Notes: a model not told the origin generated them from the letters alone. A DNA stretch of 64,000 bases from Ulva prolifera (GCA_023078555.1 CM041201.1:6269172-6333171), one strand, 5' to 3'; positions 34,379 through 46,906 are shown, counted from the stretch's first letter. Numbers and translations are program-made.

Positions 34379-37300
34379 ATGATTTCGACATTACAGGAGA
34401 CTCTGATATCACTCGATATCACACAACCAGCCGATATGAGTGCTGGCGCGTACGGAAAGCTGGCATTTCGTGTAGTTGTGTTGATGCAGCTAGCGTACGA
34501 AGCACAGTTGCTTGAAGTAGAAGACATGGAGATACAGATTGACCGGGCCAGAAACGTGGAAAAGGTAAATGTCTTCTGCCAGTTTTGACCAGTCACAAAA
34601 ATGCCGAAGCACCAACAAAAGCCTCACACCCCCCGCCCCACCGCCCAAATGATCATGGCATACCCACATTTGCTTGTTGTATCACAGAACTACCATGTGG
34701 CACTGGAACAGTTAGAGAAGTTGCAGCAGGAGAGAAGCCTTCACATGGAGACACCAGCAGGAGAGTTGCGGGAGCAAGTCAACAGTCTATCCAACACTGT
34801 CGAGCTTCTGACATCACTCAACAAAGTTCTAGAAGAGAAATCAGCTGATGCTAGTCAGACAATAAAGCAGCTTGAAGGAGACAAAACGAAGTTGAAGTAT
34901 GCATACAAATGGCGTCTCTGTGCATGTACCTCGGTCTGTGCGGCTAGGCAATCTGTGCTGTGTTGCAGAACTAAGCTACAAGAGCAAGATACAACCATAC
35001 AGGATCACACTCAGGAGATGTTCATGCTTCAGAAGCAACTGTCCGACCTGCGAACTGAATTGTCTCGACTGCAGGCTGTACAACCAGCTGCAAGCGTCGG
35101 TGCCGACAAAGCTGTTTCACAGCAAGGCTTTCTGTCTCAAATGGACGATCTCGAAAGTGCATATCAAAAACAACTGGCAGATCTCGAGTCACAGCTGGAC
35201 GGTGTCAAGGCAGAGAACCTCATTTTGTGCATGGAACTGCAAGATGTAGGCAAAGAAGCTCAAAAGGAATCCCAGATGGTATACTCTGACACTGCATTTG
35301 CACACTCTAGCACAACCTTGAAAGACTGCAAGCTGCGCAGCTGCTGTGAGTTTTGATGCTCCATGCACCACGCTGACTGCATCGTCCCATGGCTGATGCT
35401 AATTGCATCACATAATTCATTGACACAGCAAATCGTGGAGTTGCTTGCAGAAGTCACAGCTCCAGGATGACCTTTATTTAGCAGAACAGACGGCGGCTCA
35501 CCTCAAAGCCGAAGAAGCCAGCCTTCGGGATGAGCTCAGTGCTCAGATGATGCTGCTCAACGAATTTGAACAGCGCTTCGAAAAACAAGTGGAAGAATCC
35601 CAGAAGCAAGTGGACGCCTTGCGATTGCAGTTGGCACAGTCACGGACAGGGAATGGGCTTTTGGTCGGCAGCAACAGCGTTGACAACGACAACAGCATTG
35701 ATGAACAGCTTGCTGAGGCTGATAAAACAGTGAAAATTTTGGCAGCTGAAAAAATACAGCTGCTGGAGGCATACGAGGCGCTGGAGTTGGATACTGGACG
35801 GCTCATTGATGATGCTGTCAAGGATCATAGAGATCAAGTAAATGCTTTGAAACAGCAAATCCAGGTGTGGCAACGAGATCCGTAACTGGCAAGTTTGAGA
35901 ATCACAGTAAGTACTAGATTCAAGCACATCGTATGATTGTGAATCGTCGCGCATACATACAGTTCATGAACATATGGCATGTGTTGCATGGTCGCAAAAT
36001 TTGTCACATTTCAGCTTTCCCTTTGCAAGTTAAACAAAGAATGAGTCTCAGCTTTTTGGACTCTCAGTGAGCAGGCGTGTATATGTACCAGCAATGATTT
36101 CAGGCAATGATGTAGCTGTACTGCATGCCATCTTGAAATGGATCGGTCAGATGCACCTTTTACAGGCCAAAGATGATGAGTCGGCTATAATGACCAAGGA
36201 ACATGAAGACATGAAAATGTGCATATGTGACCTTGAGGCAGAATTTTCGTCTGCACAAAAAGACTTGAAAGAGGTAGTCAGCGGGGACCTGCAGCTCGCC
36301 AACGCTTTGGCTGAAATTCGTCATCTGCGCGCCCGGCTGAAATCCGTGCAGGCAGAAAAGCTACAAGTATCGGCAGAGGTATTTCATGCGTGTGTCAAAA
36401 ATTTGCATGTTCAACACATCAGCGGCATGTCAACTACGTGCACATTGTAAGCAATGCCAATTTTGTGATGAAACTCTGTCATGCAGAGGAATGAATTGGC
36501 TGACACGGCTGAATTTTATTGTGAAGAGATCAAGCAGCTCAGAAGCAAGTACGACCCCGGAAGCATAACACAATTCACCGATTGGCATCAACAGCGAAAA
36601 TCCAAGCTGGCACAGCTTGAGGCACTCAACGCAGAGCTCGAGCGCATGGTGGCAAATTTGGAAGAAGATCGCAGGCGTACAGCATACAAGCTGCAGTCCA
36701 CAGATGCCAGCAGGTGTGCGAAAAAGGACACATGCAGGTATGTAAGTACCCCTGGATGTCATTGGGTACTCAACCGACCTAACGCTGAGGGAGACATATT
36801 GCAGGGCTCTCAGCAGTGGAGAAGTACGGCAGCAGGCTGGTTCAACTGGATTTCAAGTAGAAGACAGTGGGAAGCCGACATCTATAAGCGATTTGGTTGT
36901 ACATCACACTGCACAGGGTGTGTCTCTTGCGATGCATTTCAGCCTCTTGATTCAGATTACTCTTGCCTTGCCCTGCAATGACGCTGTGAACAGCTGTGCT
37001 GACCTTGTTGGTCTTCGACTGTCATCGCAACCCGGGTACTCCAGTGAAAGGGCTTTTGTATTAATTTGACGAGCGCCGGGTGTGCAGCAACCCTGCGACC
37101 TGCATCAGTTGCGGCAGACACACAGTCACAGAAGCAGCTGAAAGAGTCAGTGCAACATGTTGGAAAATTCTTCTCGGCAGGTTTTCAGCAAGCTGCAAAT
37201 GATCACAAAACTTCAACCAAATCTGTGCGTCATAATTCATGTATTTGAAGCCGCACGGTTATTCATGACGTGGCTCTGCACACAGTACCCAAACGATCCC

Positions 37301-40300
37301 AGTATAACCAAATTTGAGATGTACAGGTCGTTCAGGTAGGAGATGTTTGCAGCGCAATTCATGCATGCAAGGTATCCCCTGATTGTGCTCTAGAAGAAGA
37401 TGCAGATGTTTGCAGCGCACCATACAGGAACCGATCTGCATTGTTGGAGCCATCTCCTTCCCCAACGGCGATTGCGCTGTTGCACAGGCCGAATGCTAGT
37501 AAGAAACGTAGACCTGAGGAGAAGACTTTTGTGTGCAACGATGATGAGCATCTAGAAAGAGCTGGGCAAGTGATAGTATCCTTGCAGGTAACAATCATTC
37601 CACATGCCATAGTACAATGTGAAGAATTTGACAGGTTTTTGTGTTATGCTGTGCATCGCCCCTGATGTCGTGATTGGATATCATCATTCGGTTCCAGGAA
37701 TCCGTGATGCACAAATTTTGACGACCAAATGCAGGCCGCTCTATGCGCCAGAGATCGTGAGATACTAAGATTGCAAGCAGCAGCCGCTGGTGAAGCACAG
37801 AATGACACAGGGTCCAATAAACTGCTTTCACGAAGTCCACTAGATGCTGAAGCGAGAGCACCGTTTGCTCAACAGACATCAGTCTTGGCTTCAATCGAGG
37901 ACGACGCTGTGACTAGGAATATGTCTTGGCCAGCAACGACGAGCTTTGCACATTGTCTACAAGCCCTGGCTCAGTCGATAGAAGAGAGAAACCTGTTGAG
38001 GCAAGGACTTCAAAATATGACCTCGGTCTGCCATGGCTATCACATGCACCTTCAAACGGTCATCGATCAGCGAAATGTGCTCTACCGTGACTACGCAGGC
38101 ATCGCTGCTCAAATACGAGCCAGATGTCTGGTGCAGCAAGACCAAAATGATGCTCTCGTGAATGAGTTGGCAGCTGCCAATGGCCATTTGGCAGTGTTGG
38201 AAGCAAAACTTTACAGCTCCGGGAACTATCCAGAACAAACCGACTCGACCTCTGTGAACGACGTCGTCCTTCGATGTAAGCTAGATCGGGTAAGACCTTC
38301 CTGCGAGGCCTCTCTGATGTTGGGCACGTGATCCCCCTGCCAAATGTTGTTCTGCATTTGGTGGATAGATGCAGGCTATTCAGGACTTGGAATCAGCTCA
38401 TGAAGCGCGTGAGCGTGCACAGAGGCAAGTGAAAGCCTTGTCATGGGAACTCAGGGAGCTGCATGTTGCAAACTGCACACGTGGCAGGATTTTGGACACT
38501 ATCACTACAAGTTTGGAAACTCGGCTAATGCAGACAAATCAACAGCTTCAACGAGCGGTGCCAGCGACTACATACTTTCAGCTACTTGATCGGCACATGT
38601 CCGTGGTGCAGGACAGACGTACACACATGTCTCTTTCGAATCTCAACAAGCAAGCGTATCGAAAGCACTGTGTTCAAACGGCTGAAATGTGCGTTTTACA
38701 TCAACACTATCTCGATGTGTGCAAGACAGCAGCCGACAGAGAGGAAGAATGCCGTCAAGCTAAGCTGATGCTGGCCAGTGAAGCTCCTCAGGTCGACCAG
38801 GAGCTAGCAACGGAGCTGAGGCAGCGGTCTATGGAGGCAAGAGCTGCAGAAGCCACAGCACAGCTAGCCACTGAAAAAAGTGATAGGCTGGCAGATGAAG
38901 TGAATCATGCAAGGGCCTTGAATACTGAGCTCCGGCAGCAGCTGTCATCTGAAGCTCAAAGTACCCTTCGTTTTCTTCTATCGGACTGGCATGGGCATTA
39001 CCACACATTTGTTGCCGTGTTAAATCCTCTGATGGAGGAAACCGTGATGTCTGTGTTGCATCAACATAGTCCATCAAAGATTTCTACTTCAAGACCGTGC
39101 GTTCTGTTACAGAGCTACAAATTGCTCAGCGGGATGCGATGGAAGCTCGGCAAAAGATGCATGGTGGAATGAACGCTTCTGGAGTAGCGGCTTTACACCA
39201 GCAGATTGAGAGATTGCAAGCAGACTTGGCAGTGTCCCAGGAGGAACTGGAGAAGCATCGTGCCGCAAGGTGGCTGTGCAGTGAATCAGAGCAGATGCAG
39301 AGGCAAGCAAAGAATGAAGTCCTTGCGCAGTTGAGCGAGCTAAGACAAGAGCGCGACGAGTTGAAGGCTGTAGTTCGGAGAATTCAGACAGAAGTAAGCC
39401 ACAGTGATCCTGATACCCTACAGGCAATATTTGCAGAAAAGGACTCACAAATCAACCATTTAAGTCAGGCGCTGACTCGCACAAAGGCTGATATGTCAAT
39501 TGTTGCGCAAGGGCTCGAGCGCAAGAAGGCATGATCCCAGACCCGGACGTCACTAGTGACATTGATATTAAAATTGTTCCCCATCAAAGCTATGAGCAAG
39601 ATCGCGCAATTACTAAGCGACTGGCGCAGATGGAGTGTACTGCACTGCAAGCACTGACTGCTGGCACTTCCAAGTCGGGGCAATCGAACAATTCCAATCA
39701 CGTCCTGGCCATGGCAGATGCACTGCTGCTCGCAAATTCCAGAGTTTTTGGGCTCGTGGAGCAGCTTGGAGAGGCACTAGCTGATCGGTGCATCTCTCTG
39801 TCTTGCATTCAAACTTTCACACTGTAAACGAAGCCAAAGCCGCAGAATTTGATGCTGAAGTATGTGTGCAGAGTCCCAGTCTGGGAAATGTCTTTGTTAT
39901 TGAGTAAGCTTGCTGTTAGTACCTCTGTAAACCAAGCCTTGGAAGAGATCAACGAAAAATTGTCCAAACATATTTTGGCAGGCCAAGCAAACGATGGACA
40001 CAGCAACAGCCGCCAAGAGGCTGTCAGCAACCTTGAAACAAATGCGGTTTCTTTGTTGAGGTGAGATGACACATGCTCGTGATATGGTGGTATTGATTCG
40101 GTCATGGCATGTATAATCCCTCAGCGTTCGTAAGGTGCATCGACCCTTGCAGTTTCAGCTGCAATGCACGAGCCAATAACAGAGATCTGGAGCTCAAGTA
40201 CCACCTGAGCAAGCGCGAAAATCTGCTTCTGGCACAAGAAGCGGACTTATTTTCTCAGTGCCGACTCGATCTGCAGACACGGATGGAGGTGCTAGAAAAA

Positions 40301-43300
40301 TGTGCTGTTCACATGGAACAAGAATATGCAATTCAGGTGCGCTCTGCAGCTTGGAACATTCTCTTCACGTCAATGGACACAGTGACTGAAGTGACGGCGA
40401 GCCATGCAGAGGGCGACTCAGACGACACAGATAAACCAGTTCAAGACAGAACTGGACAAACTACACGCTAGAATGTGCATGTTTGATGAAAATTCCGATG
40501 AAATCCTCAGACATGGCAAAGAGGTGGCGGTTGGGCGAATTACATCTGGTTCTGCATCTATTTCTGCATGTGTTTCAGCCAGCATTGCCTGTACGCCTAT
40601 GCCGCATCAGTCATCACCAGTGATATGTCAGGACGCATCACTTGCTTTGAGGTATATAGACAGCATCAAAGAATTGCGAGATGAAGTGACTGACAGAGAG
40701 AGAGAATGCGCGGAGGCCACACGAGTAAACAAGCAGCTACAAGTGGGTTCCTTCATGGTACTTTATGATCATGCTCTGTAGAGCGATGATGCACAAAATT
40801 GATTGTCGGACAGCGAACTGGAGGCACAGCTAGATGTAGGTGCAATACCATTTGCTATCAGTCGCAAATGGAGAGTTGCTCCAGCGCATGAAAGCTTTTG
40901 TGCACCCAAGCATCTCTGGAGTCCACAGTGATGCGCAAGGAGATTTGCACCAATTGCAAGTCACTGCAGCGCAAACAGTCATGCGAGATCAAGAAAACAC
41001 ATTGAGGTGTCAAGAGCAGAAATTAGCCGCTGTGAATTCGGTATGCATGGGGACTGTAGGGTTTCTGAGTGTTTACAACATGGGCTATTTGCAACTCACT
41101 AGAGGTAGATTTCATTGCAGGAGCTATCATCTCTCCGCAGTATGCACACTGCCAGAGAGCAGGAGCTGCTGTCCCGCATAGCTACGTTGGAGGAACGATT
41201 GGCAAAGCAGCTGTCAGCTTGCAGCAAACTCACCGATCCGCAAATGCCTGAAATACCTTTGTCCGACGATGACATGAAAGCTACAATCGCTGCACTCAAG
41301 GTCGGTGCTCACAATGCATCGCCAGTCATGCCCTGTCAATACACGTAGCCACGTTATGATGTCAGCTTAGTGTCTAGATTAAGGTACGTCACCAAGGCTA
41401 TTCTAGCGAAATCGATTTCTGATGAGTTTCGTCTGAACAGATGGAGCTGGAAGCGAGTCATGACGCCATGAGGAAAAGGGCACAGTTGTGGGCAGATGAG
41501 CGGCAGCATCTGACCCAGACCTGCCCATTCAGAGCTTCTGATCCCAAGGTCAGTGGGGAAGCATCTACGCAACCTGATCTGCTTGGTGCATCAGCCACTG
41601 AAATCAGGCTTCGGGACACACTTGCCAAGAAGGATAAATTGGTCATGGCTTTGAGAGATGCTATCAAGCAACTTGGTGTGCCGCATGGACTGTTCATCAT
41701 CAGGTCAGATGGTGTGCTCGTATTGTGCACAAGCTTTTCATCTTGCAGAATCAAAGTTGATTCAAAGTGAGAAGAAGCATGCTGACAATGTCATACAGAC
41801 AAGTTCGAGCAAAGACGTAGAAAAACTTTCCAATATGGTGGCTAGTCTGAAGAAAAACAAAGTATCACTTGAAGCAGCATTACAAGCTGAGCGTTGTGAC
41901 TACAGCACACTCAAACGCCAGCTGGCTGATAGTTTGAAGGAGACCAGTGACATGAAAAACACGGTGGGGCCTCGAAGTTCATCGCAGTATGCGGTATGAA
42001 GCTAGAAGCATTTGATCACAGTGGCACATCATTGCAGTTGGTCAAGGCCAATGAGCAAACGAAAGGCGTTTTGGAAGAGCTAGCTACAGCACAGACTTAC
42101 ATTGGACGGCTCCAAAAATCATCAGAAATAAGGATATCTGTAGATGCCGGCATCATTAGCTCAAAGTCTCACAAAACAATTTCCACTCTCACCAACAGGC
42201 TGCATGTCCTCGAAGCGCAGAATGCAAAACTCAAGTCAGCCGCAAAGCGGGAGATCACCATCGGCACCATGCAGCTGAGGACCAGCGGATTCCCAGTAGC
42301 TTCCACAGCTACTGTTCCTGGATCATCACAAACCAATGCGCCGGATCTCAATGTTACAGGTCTGATTGCAGTTTCATTATCATGGACACACGATGTAATG
42401 TGTAACCCCCAAAAACAAATGCAAAAGTAGTTGTGCAGTGTATCCACCAGCAATAGATTCTTTGCAGCAATGTGACGTCGACGTGATCACAGAGCAAGCC
42501 AAAACCGCACCAGATACCCAGGCTTCTACCCAGCGCCTAGAAGAACAGGTAGCGGCTCCTGCTGCCAAGGCTACAGCTGTTGACACCCACCCCCCGCAAA
42601 GCACGCTACCTCATGCCTTGTCAAGGCAAGTAGCTAGTCTTCGAAAACAGTTGAGCAAGAAGGAAGCGGAGAGCATGGCCGCAACACAGCAGGGGAGGCT
42701 GAAGGATCAGAGGCTTGTTCCCGATCCCACGCCAGAATGCATGCATACAATACAGTGAATATGGGTGCATATGGAGTCAGACGTTTAGACACACTGATTT
42801 GAAGCATTTGAAACAAAGCCATGTGCCATCGTTGTTTTCCTTGTCACTCTTATGGAGCGACGCAGTGTGCATATGACGGCATTCAGTGAAATATTTTGAA
42901 CGAACAGATGGGCAAGGGCACCTCAGTCTGAAAGAATCTTACATTACAGGATCATGATAGCCGAAAAGAAAATTCAGAGCTTGGAGACGCTTCTTGACAG
43001 GCGAAGTATTGAACTCAAATCCCTGAAGGCCACATTGCGTGACGTCTCACAATCATCTGTGAGTAGAGAACAAGTACAGCATGCTATTGCACAATTCAAG
43101 CAAGGCAGCGAGCGATGGGATGTGGAGGTGAAAAGGAACGAAAAGGTCATTGTTCTATGTCATCTGCGAGAGGTCCATCCCATTTGGACACATGATATAC
43201 AGAGCCAAGCTCCCTGAGATCTGTAAGCTATAACGCATATCCACATGCACACAATTGCAGGATCCGCACGAAGTATGGACGAAGTGCTACCACTGGATGA

Positions 43301-44163
43301 TCGAGCGGCTGCAGGACACGCTGGCTGCAGGAGTAGACATCACCTCTCAACAATATGCTCCAACAGTACTTGAGAAGTCGAACATCAACCAAGAGCATGC
43401 ATTCATCGCCAAACTTCAGCGTGATGTGGATAGGCAGCAAAATGAAATGAAGAATATGGTGCCATCATCTAAGTACATGCAGGCATGGTTAGAACGCTGT
43501 GCCCCAAGAGCTGTGGGGAGCCTACAATACCTTGAAGAGCAACAATGCTCTGAGTATGTGCAGGAGGTGACTGCTCACAAAGCAACCAAGAAGGAACTCG
43601 CACAGATTAGATGTATCAGTAGTAGTGCCGAGGCATTGAAAGCTGAAGTGCATAAGCGCGAACAGCAACTAGTGCGATGGAGAACTGAAAATGCCTCGTT
43701 GAAGCGGAAGATATCTTCTCTGGAAGCAACCGTGAACAAACCACATCAAAATGCTGCCAAGGTAGGTCACCTGCTTGTTACGGTGCATACAAGTAAATAA
43801 TCACTTCCGAAGTGGTGGCGGTGGTGTCATCCAGGGACTCAGCGAGCAACAGCCTGAAAAAACCAATACTCACTTAAGAGACCAGACGGTGTGATATCCG
43901 ACCAGACAGGAGAAGCAGGTGAACCTTAACAACAAATGTCAGACGTGTGTAAAATGCAGATTTCGAAGGAGGAGTTCACGAATGTGTGCGCAGAAAACGT
44001 GGCATTGCGGAAGGAATTGGATGCTTTTGACCCAGAGTTTTTCGATGAGATTGAGGACCTGAAATTTGAACGGCAAAAGCTCACACGACAGGTCGGACGG
44101 TACAAAGAAAAAATTCTACTTTTTTCATCCGAGCTGGGAATCGCAGCAGACTTATCATATTGA
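34379..44163 (+). CDS. CEP290: CEP290-like centrosomal/ciliary transition-zone coiled-coil protein
   Basis: Giant coiled-coil protein of the ciliary transition zone that bridges microtubules and membrane and gates protein entry into the cilium. The plus strand carries a long chain of coiled-coil exons over 9.8 kb, for example at 34379-34563, 34680-34895, 35450-35865, 36160-36375, 36485-36720, 37730-38285, 38370-38940, 39100-39530, 40175-40340, 41440-41680, 42000-42350, 42950-43140, 43260-43760 and 43960-44163. The decisive evidence is the C-terminus: ELDAFDPEFFDEIEDLKF followed by a basic helix and SSELGIA, which matches the ENFDPSFFEEIEDLKY...SEQLGVE end of animal CEP290 (from memory). The N-terminal exon (ETLISLD ... 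LMQLAYEAQLLEVEDMEI) matches the family start (LLISL...LMKMKAQEVELALEEVE). The exact start and several small exons are uncertain: the first exon could begin at a splice acceptor near 34397 with a start further upstream. It ends convergent with prefoldin 6. Confidence 0.85.
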
Positions 44164-44532
44164 GGGAAATGGACTGCTACTCTAGCTTTGTTGTGTTCAA
44201 AATCATGGTTACATGGATTTCCTGTGACACCGCCAAAATTTGAATCATGGCGCTCATTGGACTCCTCAGGATTCCAGCTGTCCAGCTGCCTGCAACTCCT
44301 GCATTCAGATCAGAATTTCGAGAGCCCCTCGACAAGTCGCATGTCTCTCACAATGACTCGATCCCCACAAATTAACTATGATCGATTGTGAAGAGCATAG
44401 TGTACAGTACAACACTTCTTGGATGCACACCAAAACCATTTACCATGACACTGCCACACAATCATATGAAGTGATCGCCTTCTACAGATCCCTGATGAAG
44501 CAACAAACTAGATCATGCATCCTCCAACGGAC
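44164..44532. other. 3' intergenic region between convergent genes
   Basis: This contains the CEP290 and prefoldin 6 3' ends. A Ser-rich ORF at about 44188-44391 is not supported by any motif. Confidence 0.4.
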
Positions 44533-44934
44533 TCATTGAGCGTTGTGCCATACCTGCATAATTCGCTGAACTTGCACCTGGATCTTTTGCAGCTGCTGGC
44601 TTATGTCTTTGTGCTCCTTATCATAAACCAATTTCTGTTTTTCAAGCCTTCCGAGCTCTTCCGTGATGTAGTCTATTCTCTTTTGAACATTGCTAGTGGC
44701 CTCAAACATGTCTTGCCTTATCAAACAAGGCCCAATTTTCTTGTAGACAGTGCTGTCCTCAGACAGCAGGTGAAGCTCCTTGAGCACCATATCGTTCTCT
44801 AATTTCTGCCGTGAGTACTCTTGAATACTGTGGCCCACCTTGTCTAGCTTCGCGGACGTCGCTTGCAGAACATGCCGCTTCTTCTCATGCTCCTGTTGGA
44901 GTTGTGCCATGGCATGACCTCCCACATCCCCCAT
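44533..44934 (-). CDS. PFDN6: prefoldin subunit 6 (beta-type)
   Basis: Beta-type subunit of the hexameric prefoldin (GimC) chaperone, which delivers nascent actin and tubulin to the cytosolic chaperonin CCT. One uninterrupted frame of 133 codons. It has the standard architecture of N-terminal coiled coil (QQEHEKKRHVLQATSAKLDK), a beta-hairpin core and a C-terminal coiled coil. Core motifs fit the family: ENDMVLKELHLLSEDSTVYK, KIGPCLIRQDMFEATSNVQK and RIDYITEELGRLEKQ, corresponding to NNIVKEELALL, FKLLGPVLVKQEL and VGKRLDYI in the human protein (from memory). The start is the first ATG after a TATA-like box; MAQLQQ eight codons in is an alternative. The end is either the stop at 44533 or a gtatgg splice donor just before it. 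The gene is unusual here for having no clear intron. Confidence 0.88.
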   Translation of the reverse strand: MGDVGGHAMAQLQQEHEKKRHVLQATSAKLDKVGHSIQEYSRQKLENDMVLKELHLLSEDSTVYKKIGPCLIRQDMFEATSNVQKRIDYITEELGRLEKQKLVYDKEHKDISQQLQKIQVQVQRIMQVWHNAQ

Positions 44935-44968
44935 ATGAGAGCCACTCCCTGTGCTTGCAGAACACAGA

Positions 44969-44976
44969 CTTTTATA
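44969..44976 (-). promoter_or_regulatory. TATA-box-like element of the prefoldin 6 gene
   Basis: The minus strand reads GAGTATAAAAGTC, a consensus TATA box 35-42 bases before the prefoldin ATG. Transcription initiation about 30 bases downstream would leave a 5' leader of only a few to about 15 nucleotides. This is the only convincing core promoter element I found. Confidence 0.5.
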
Positions 44977-45239
44977 CTCAAAGTTTTTAAAGTCAATTCG
45001 GAATTTCCAGCACCTCCAGCGCACGACGCGTGAGAGAAAACCACAGAGTCTAGGAGAGTCCGAGCAGAACTGGTTGGTTCCTTTGATGTCATTCCATCGT
45101 TGAACAGTGTTTCAGCCATTCGGACGAAGCTGTGCGCTGCCGTGTTCGTGCTTGTTTGCCATACATGTCGTGATCAGCGCGGTGCATGCAGCGTCCCATC
45201 GACACGCATGCATTGACCGCCCGGACGTGCGAGCCGAAG

Positions 45240-45661
45240 GGACGGCAGTGCCAGGGCTCTACATCCCGATCGGTTTCCGGGGTTTTTTTTGGAAAAGAGC
45301 AAAAAAACCGACGGCGAGGGCACCGAGCCGTCGGTTTTCCCGACAAGCCAGGGGAGTGCCGTCGGGCGTGCCCGACGGCCGCCAATGGTGCTTTTCGGGA
45401 CCCCCGACAAACGCCGATCGGTCGACAGGTCGTCGGGATCCTGAAATCCTGTCGGCCCTGGTCCACTGCATGAGCACGTACTAATGCTAGTCACCCGAAA
45501 TTTATTTGTGACACCCCCGTCGGAACCTGAAGGGGTTGTCGGGAACCCCGACAACCAGCAGGCTGCATATCGGGCCAGCCCGACAACAAAATGGGCAGGG
45601 CTTAAGAATTAATTCGGTTTTCCCGACAGGAAAACCCCGGCCTGTAGAGCCCTGGACGGCA
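45240..45661. mobile_element. hairpin-rich inverted-repeat element (non-autonomous, MITE-like)
   Basis: The block is bounded by a perfect 13-bp inverted repeat, CCAGGGCTCTACA at 45251-45263 and its complement at 45643-45655. Inside it the repeats continue imperfectly: CGGTTTCCGGGGTTTT left, and on the complement of the right end GGCCGGGGTTTTCC. The 8-mer GGACGGCA flanks the block at 45240-45247 and 45654-45661, as a target-site duplication would, though it overlaps the right repeat by two bases. The interior is dominated by CCCGACA/TGTCGGG words forming perfect hairpins, for example CCGTCGGGC-GT-GCCCGACGG at 45359-45378 and GGTTGTCGGG-AAC-CCCGACAACC at 45534-45556. There is no transposase. 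The ORFs through it arise from the palindromes. The family (hAT-like ends begin CAGGG) is inference. Confidence 0.65.
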
Positions 45662-45844
45662 CTCTCAAGAGGGGCGACCGTGAGTCCACTTTGTCACCTG
45701 GATATCCGCGAAATGGCGATAGCTTTAACAACTTACAGACCGCTTCAGAATTGAAGATTTCCTTAAGCTCTACGTACGAAGCTAGAATCATGATTCTGCT
45801 GGTGCGCCTGGCCGCTATATATATATGCCGGACACAGCGCCCAC

Positions 45845-46435
45845 ATGGGGCGCCACGCGCCAGACGCGGCGCAGGCTGCGGCCCTGGCGGCGGCAGCGGC
45901 GCCAGGTGGCCAGGGTCCGGCGGGGCCTGGGGAGCAGGCCGCTGCCGCGCAGGCAACGGCGCTGGCGCAGGTGTTGAGGGCAGTGGCCCAGGAGAAACTG
46001 GGGGACATCATGTTTATGCCGCCGGGTGACCCTTTGTGCATAGGGGATGTGTCGGTTGTGAACCCCTGTGCTGGTTCCTATTGCGGCCGTGCGGCCCGCG
46101 AGGACGGGGGTGCTGCGGAGACGCGGGACGTGCAGAAACGCACTGCTTATCGGTTGTACGACCCTGATGCGTATAGTTTCGTGCCGTTATCGCATGAGAC
46201 GCATGGTCGCTTGGGACGGCCTGCCATGAATCACTTGAATCGGCTGGCGGAGGTTGCGTCTCGGTGTGGTAAGGTGAACCGTGCTTTGTTTGTGACGAAT
46301 GCTCTGCGCCGGTTGAGTGTGGCGTTGTGCAAGGGGAATGCTCTTGTGCTCCGTGCGGGGCTTCAATCTTTGGCTGGCATCACCGGCCGAGCTGTGGTAC
46401 GTGCTCGTGCCCGGCCTAGTGCCATGACTGCGTGA
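45845..46435 (+). mobile_element. 3' end of a LINE-like retroelement ORF (C-terminal domain after the reverse transcriptase)
   Basis: An open frame of 196 codons starts in an Ala/Gly/Pro-rich segment, then reads GDVSVVNPCAGSYCGRAARE, followed by DAYSFVPLSHETHGRLGRPA and FVTNALRRLSVALCKGNALV. This combination is what I know from the C-terminal region of reverse-transcriptase polyproteins of algal and streptophyte non-LTR elements. The reverse transcriptase itself is not present upstream, so the copy is 5'-truncated, as LINE insertions commonly are. About 60 bp after the stop the sequence runs into a long (TA)n tract, a plausible retroelement tail. Two other decayed copies are in the window (about 29.8-30.1 and 48.67-48.86 kb, both minus strand). 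It is GC-rich relative to its neighbours. Confidence 0.65.
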
Positions 46436-46490
46436 GTGGATTTGCGTGTGTATTCCTGGCAACGGCTCGCTGCCCGGCCTCTGTCCTTTG

Positions 46491-46494
<4 letters not shown>

Positions 46495-46573
<79 letters not shown>
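46495..46573. repeat. (TA)n microsatellite
   Basis: An uninterrupted TA dinucleotide run of 79 bases directly follows the retroelement 3' terminus (GCCCGGCCTCTGTCCTTTGT at 46472-46491, then AAC). It is continued to 46613 by degenerate TATTTATA words. Confidence 0.95.
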
Positions 46574-46577
<4 letters not shown>

Positions 46578-46608
46578 ATACATTTATATATTTATATACT
46601 TATATATT

Positions 46609-46614
<6 letters not shown>

Positions 46615-46660
<46 letters not shown>
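46615..46660. repeat. (TC)n microsatellite
   Basis: A perfect TC dinucleotide run of 46 bases ends in GCGCGCAC. ORFs reading through it encode Ser-Leu or Glu-Arg repeats and are not genes. Confidence 0.95.
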
Positions 46661-46662
<2 letters not shown>

Positions 46663-46906
46663 GCGCACAGCTTCTCGCACGTGGCCATACACCAGTGCAG
46701 TACGCCGCAGGGTTGTACTGCCCCCCCTTTTCCCCTTCGGAAATTCCCGTGACAGTATGCACCCTTCACCGGGACCTCCCTGTTGACTGTTGCAACCGTA
46801 GTGGGATCGATCTCGGTTGTGTGCTGAATGTCTACGGGGGATCAGAAATTTTGGTTGCGCCATACGCGTCATGGCCATGCACTGTACATGATACATATAT
46901 CATCCG

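Noticed and set aside
46432-46896. ORFs encoding Tyr-Ile, Ser-Leu or Glu-Arg repeats
   Set aside because: They are translations of the (TA)n and (TC)n microsatellites.
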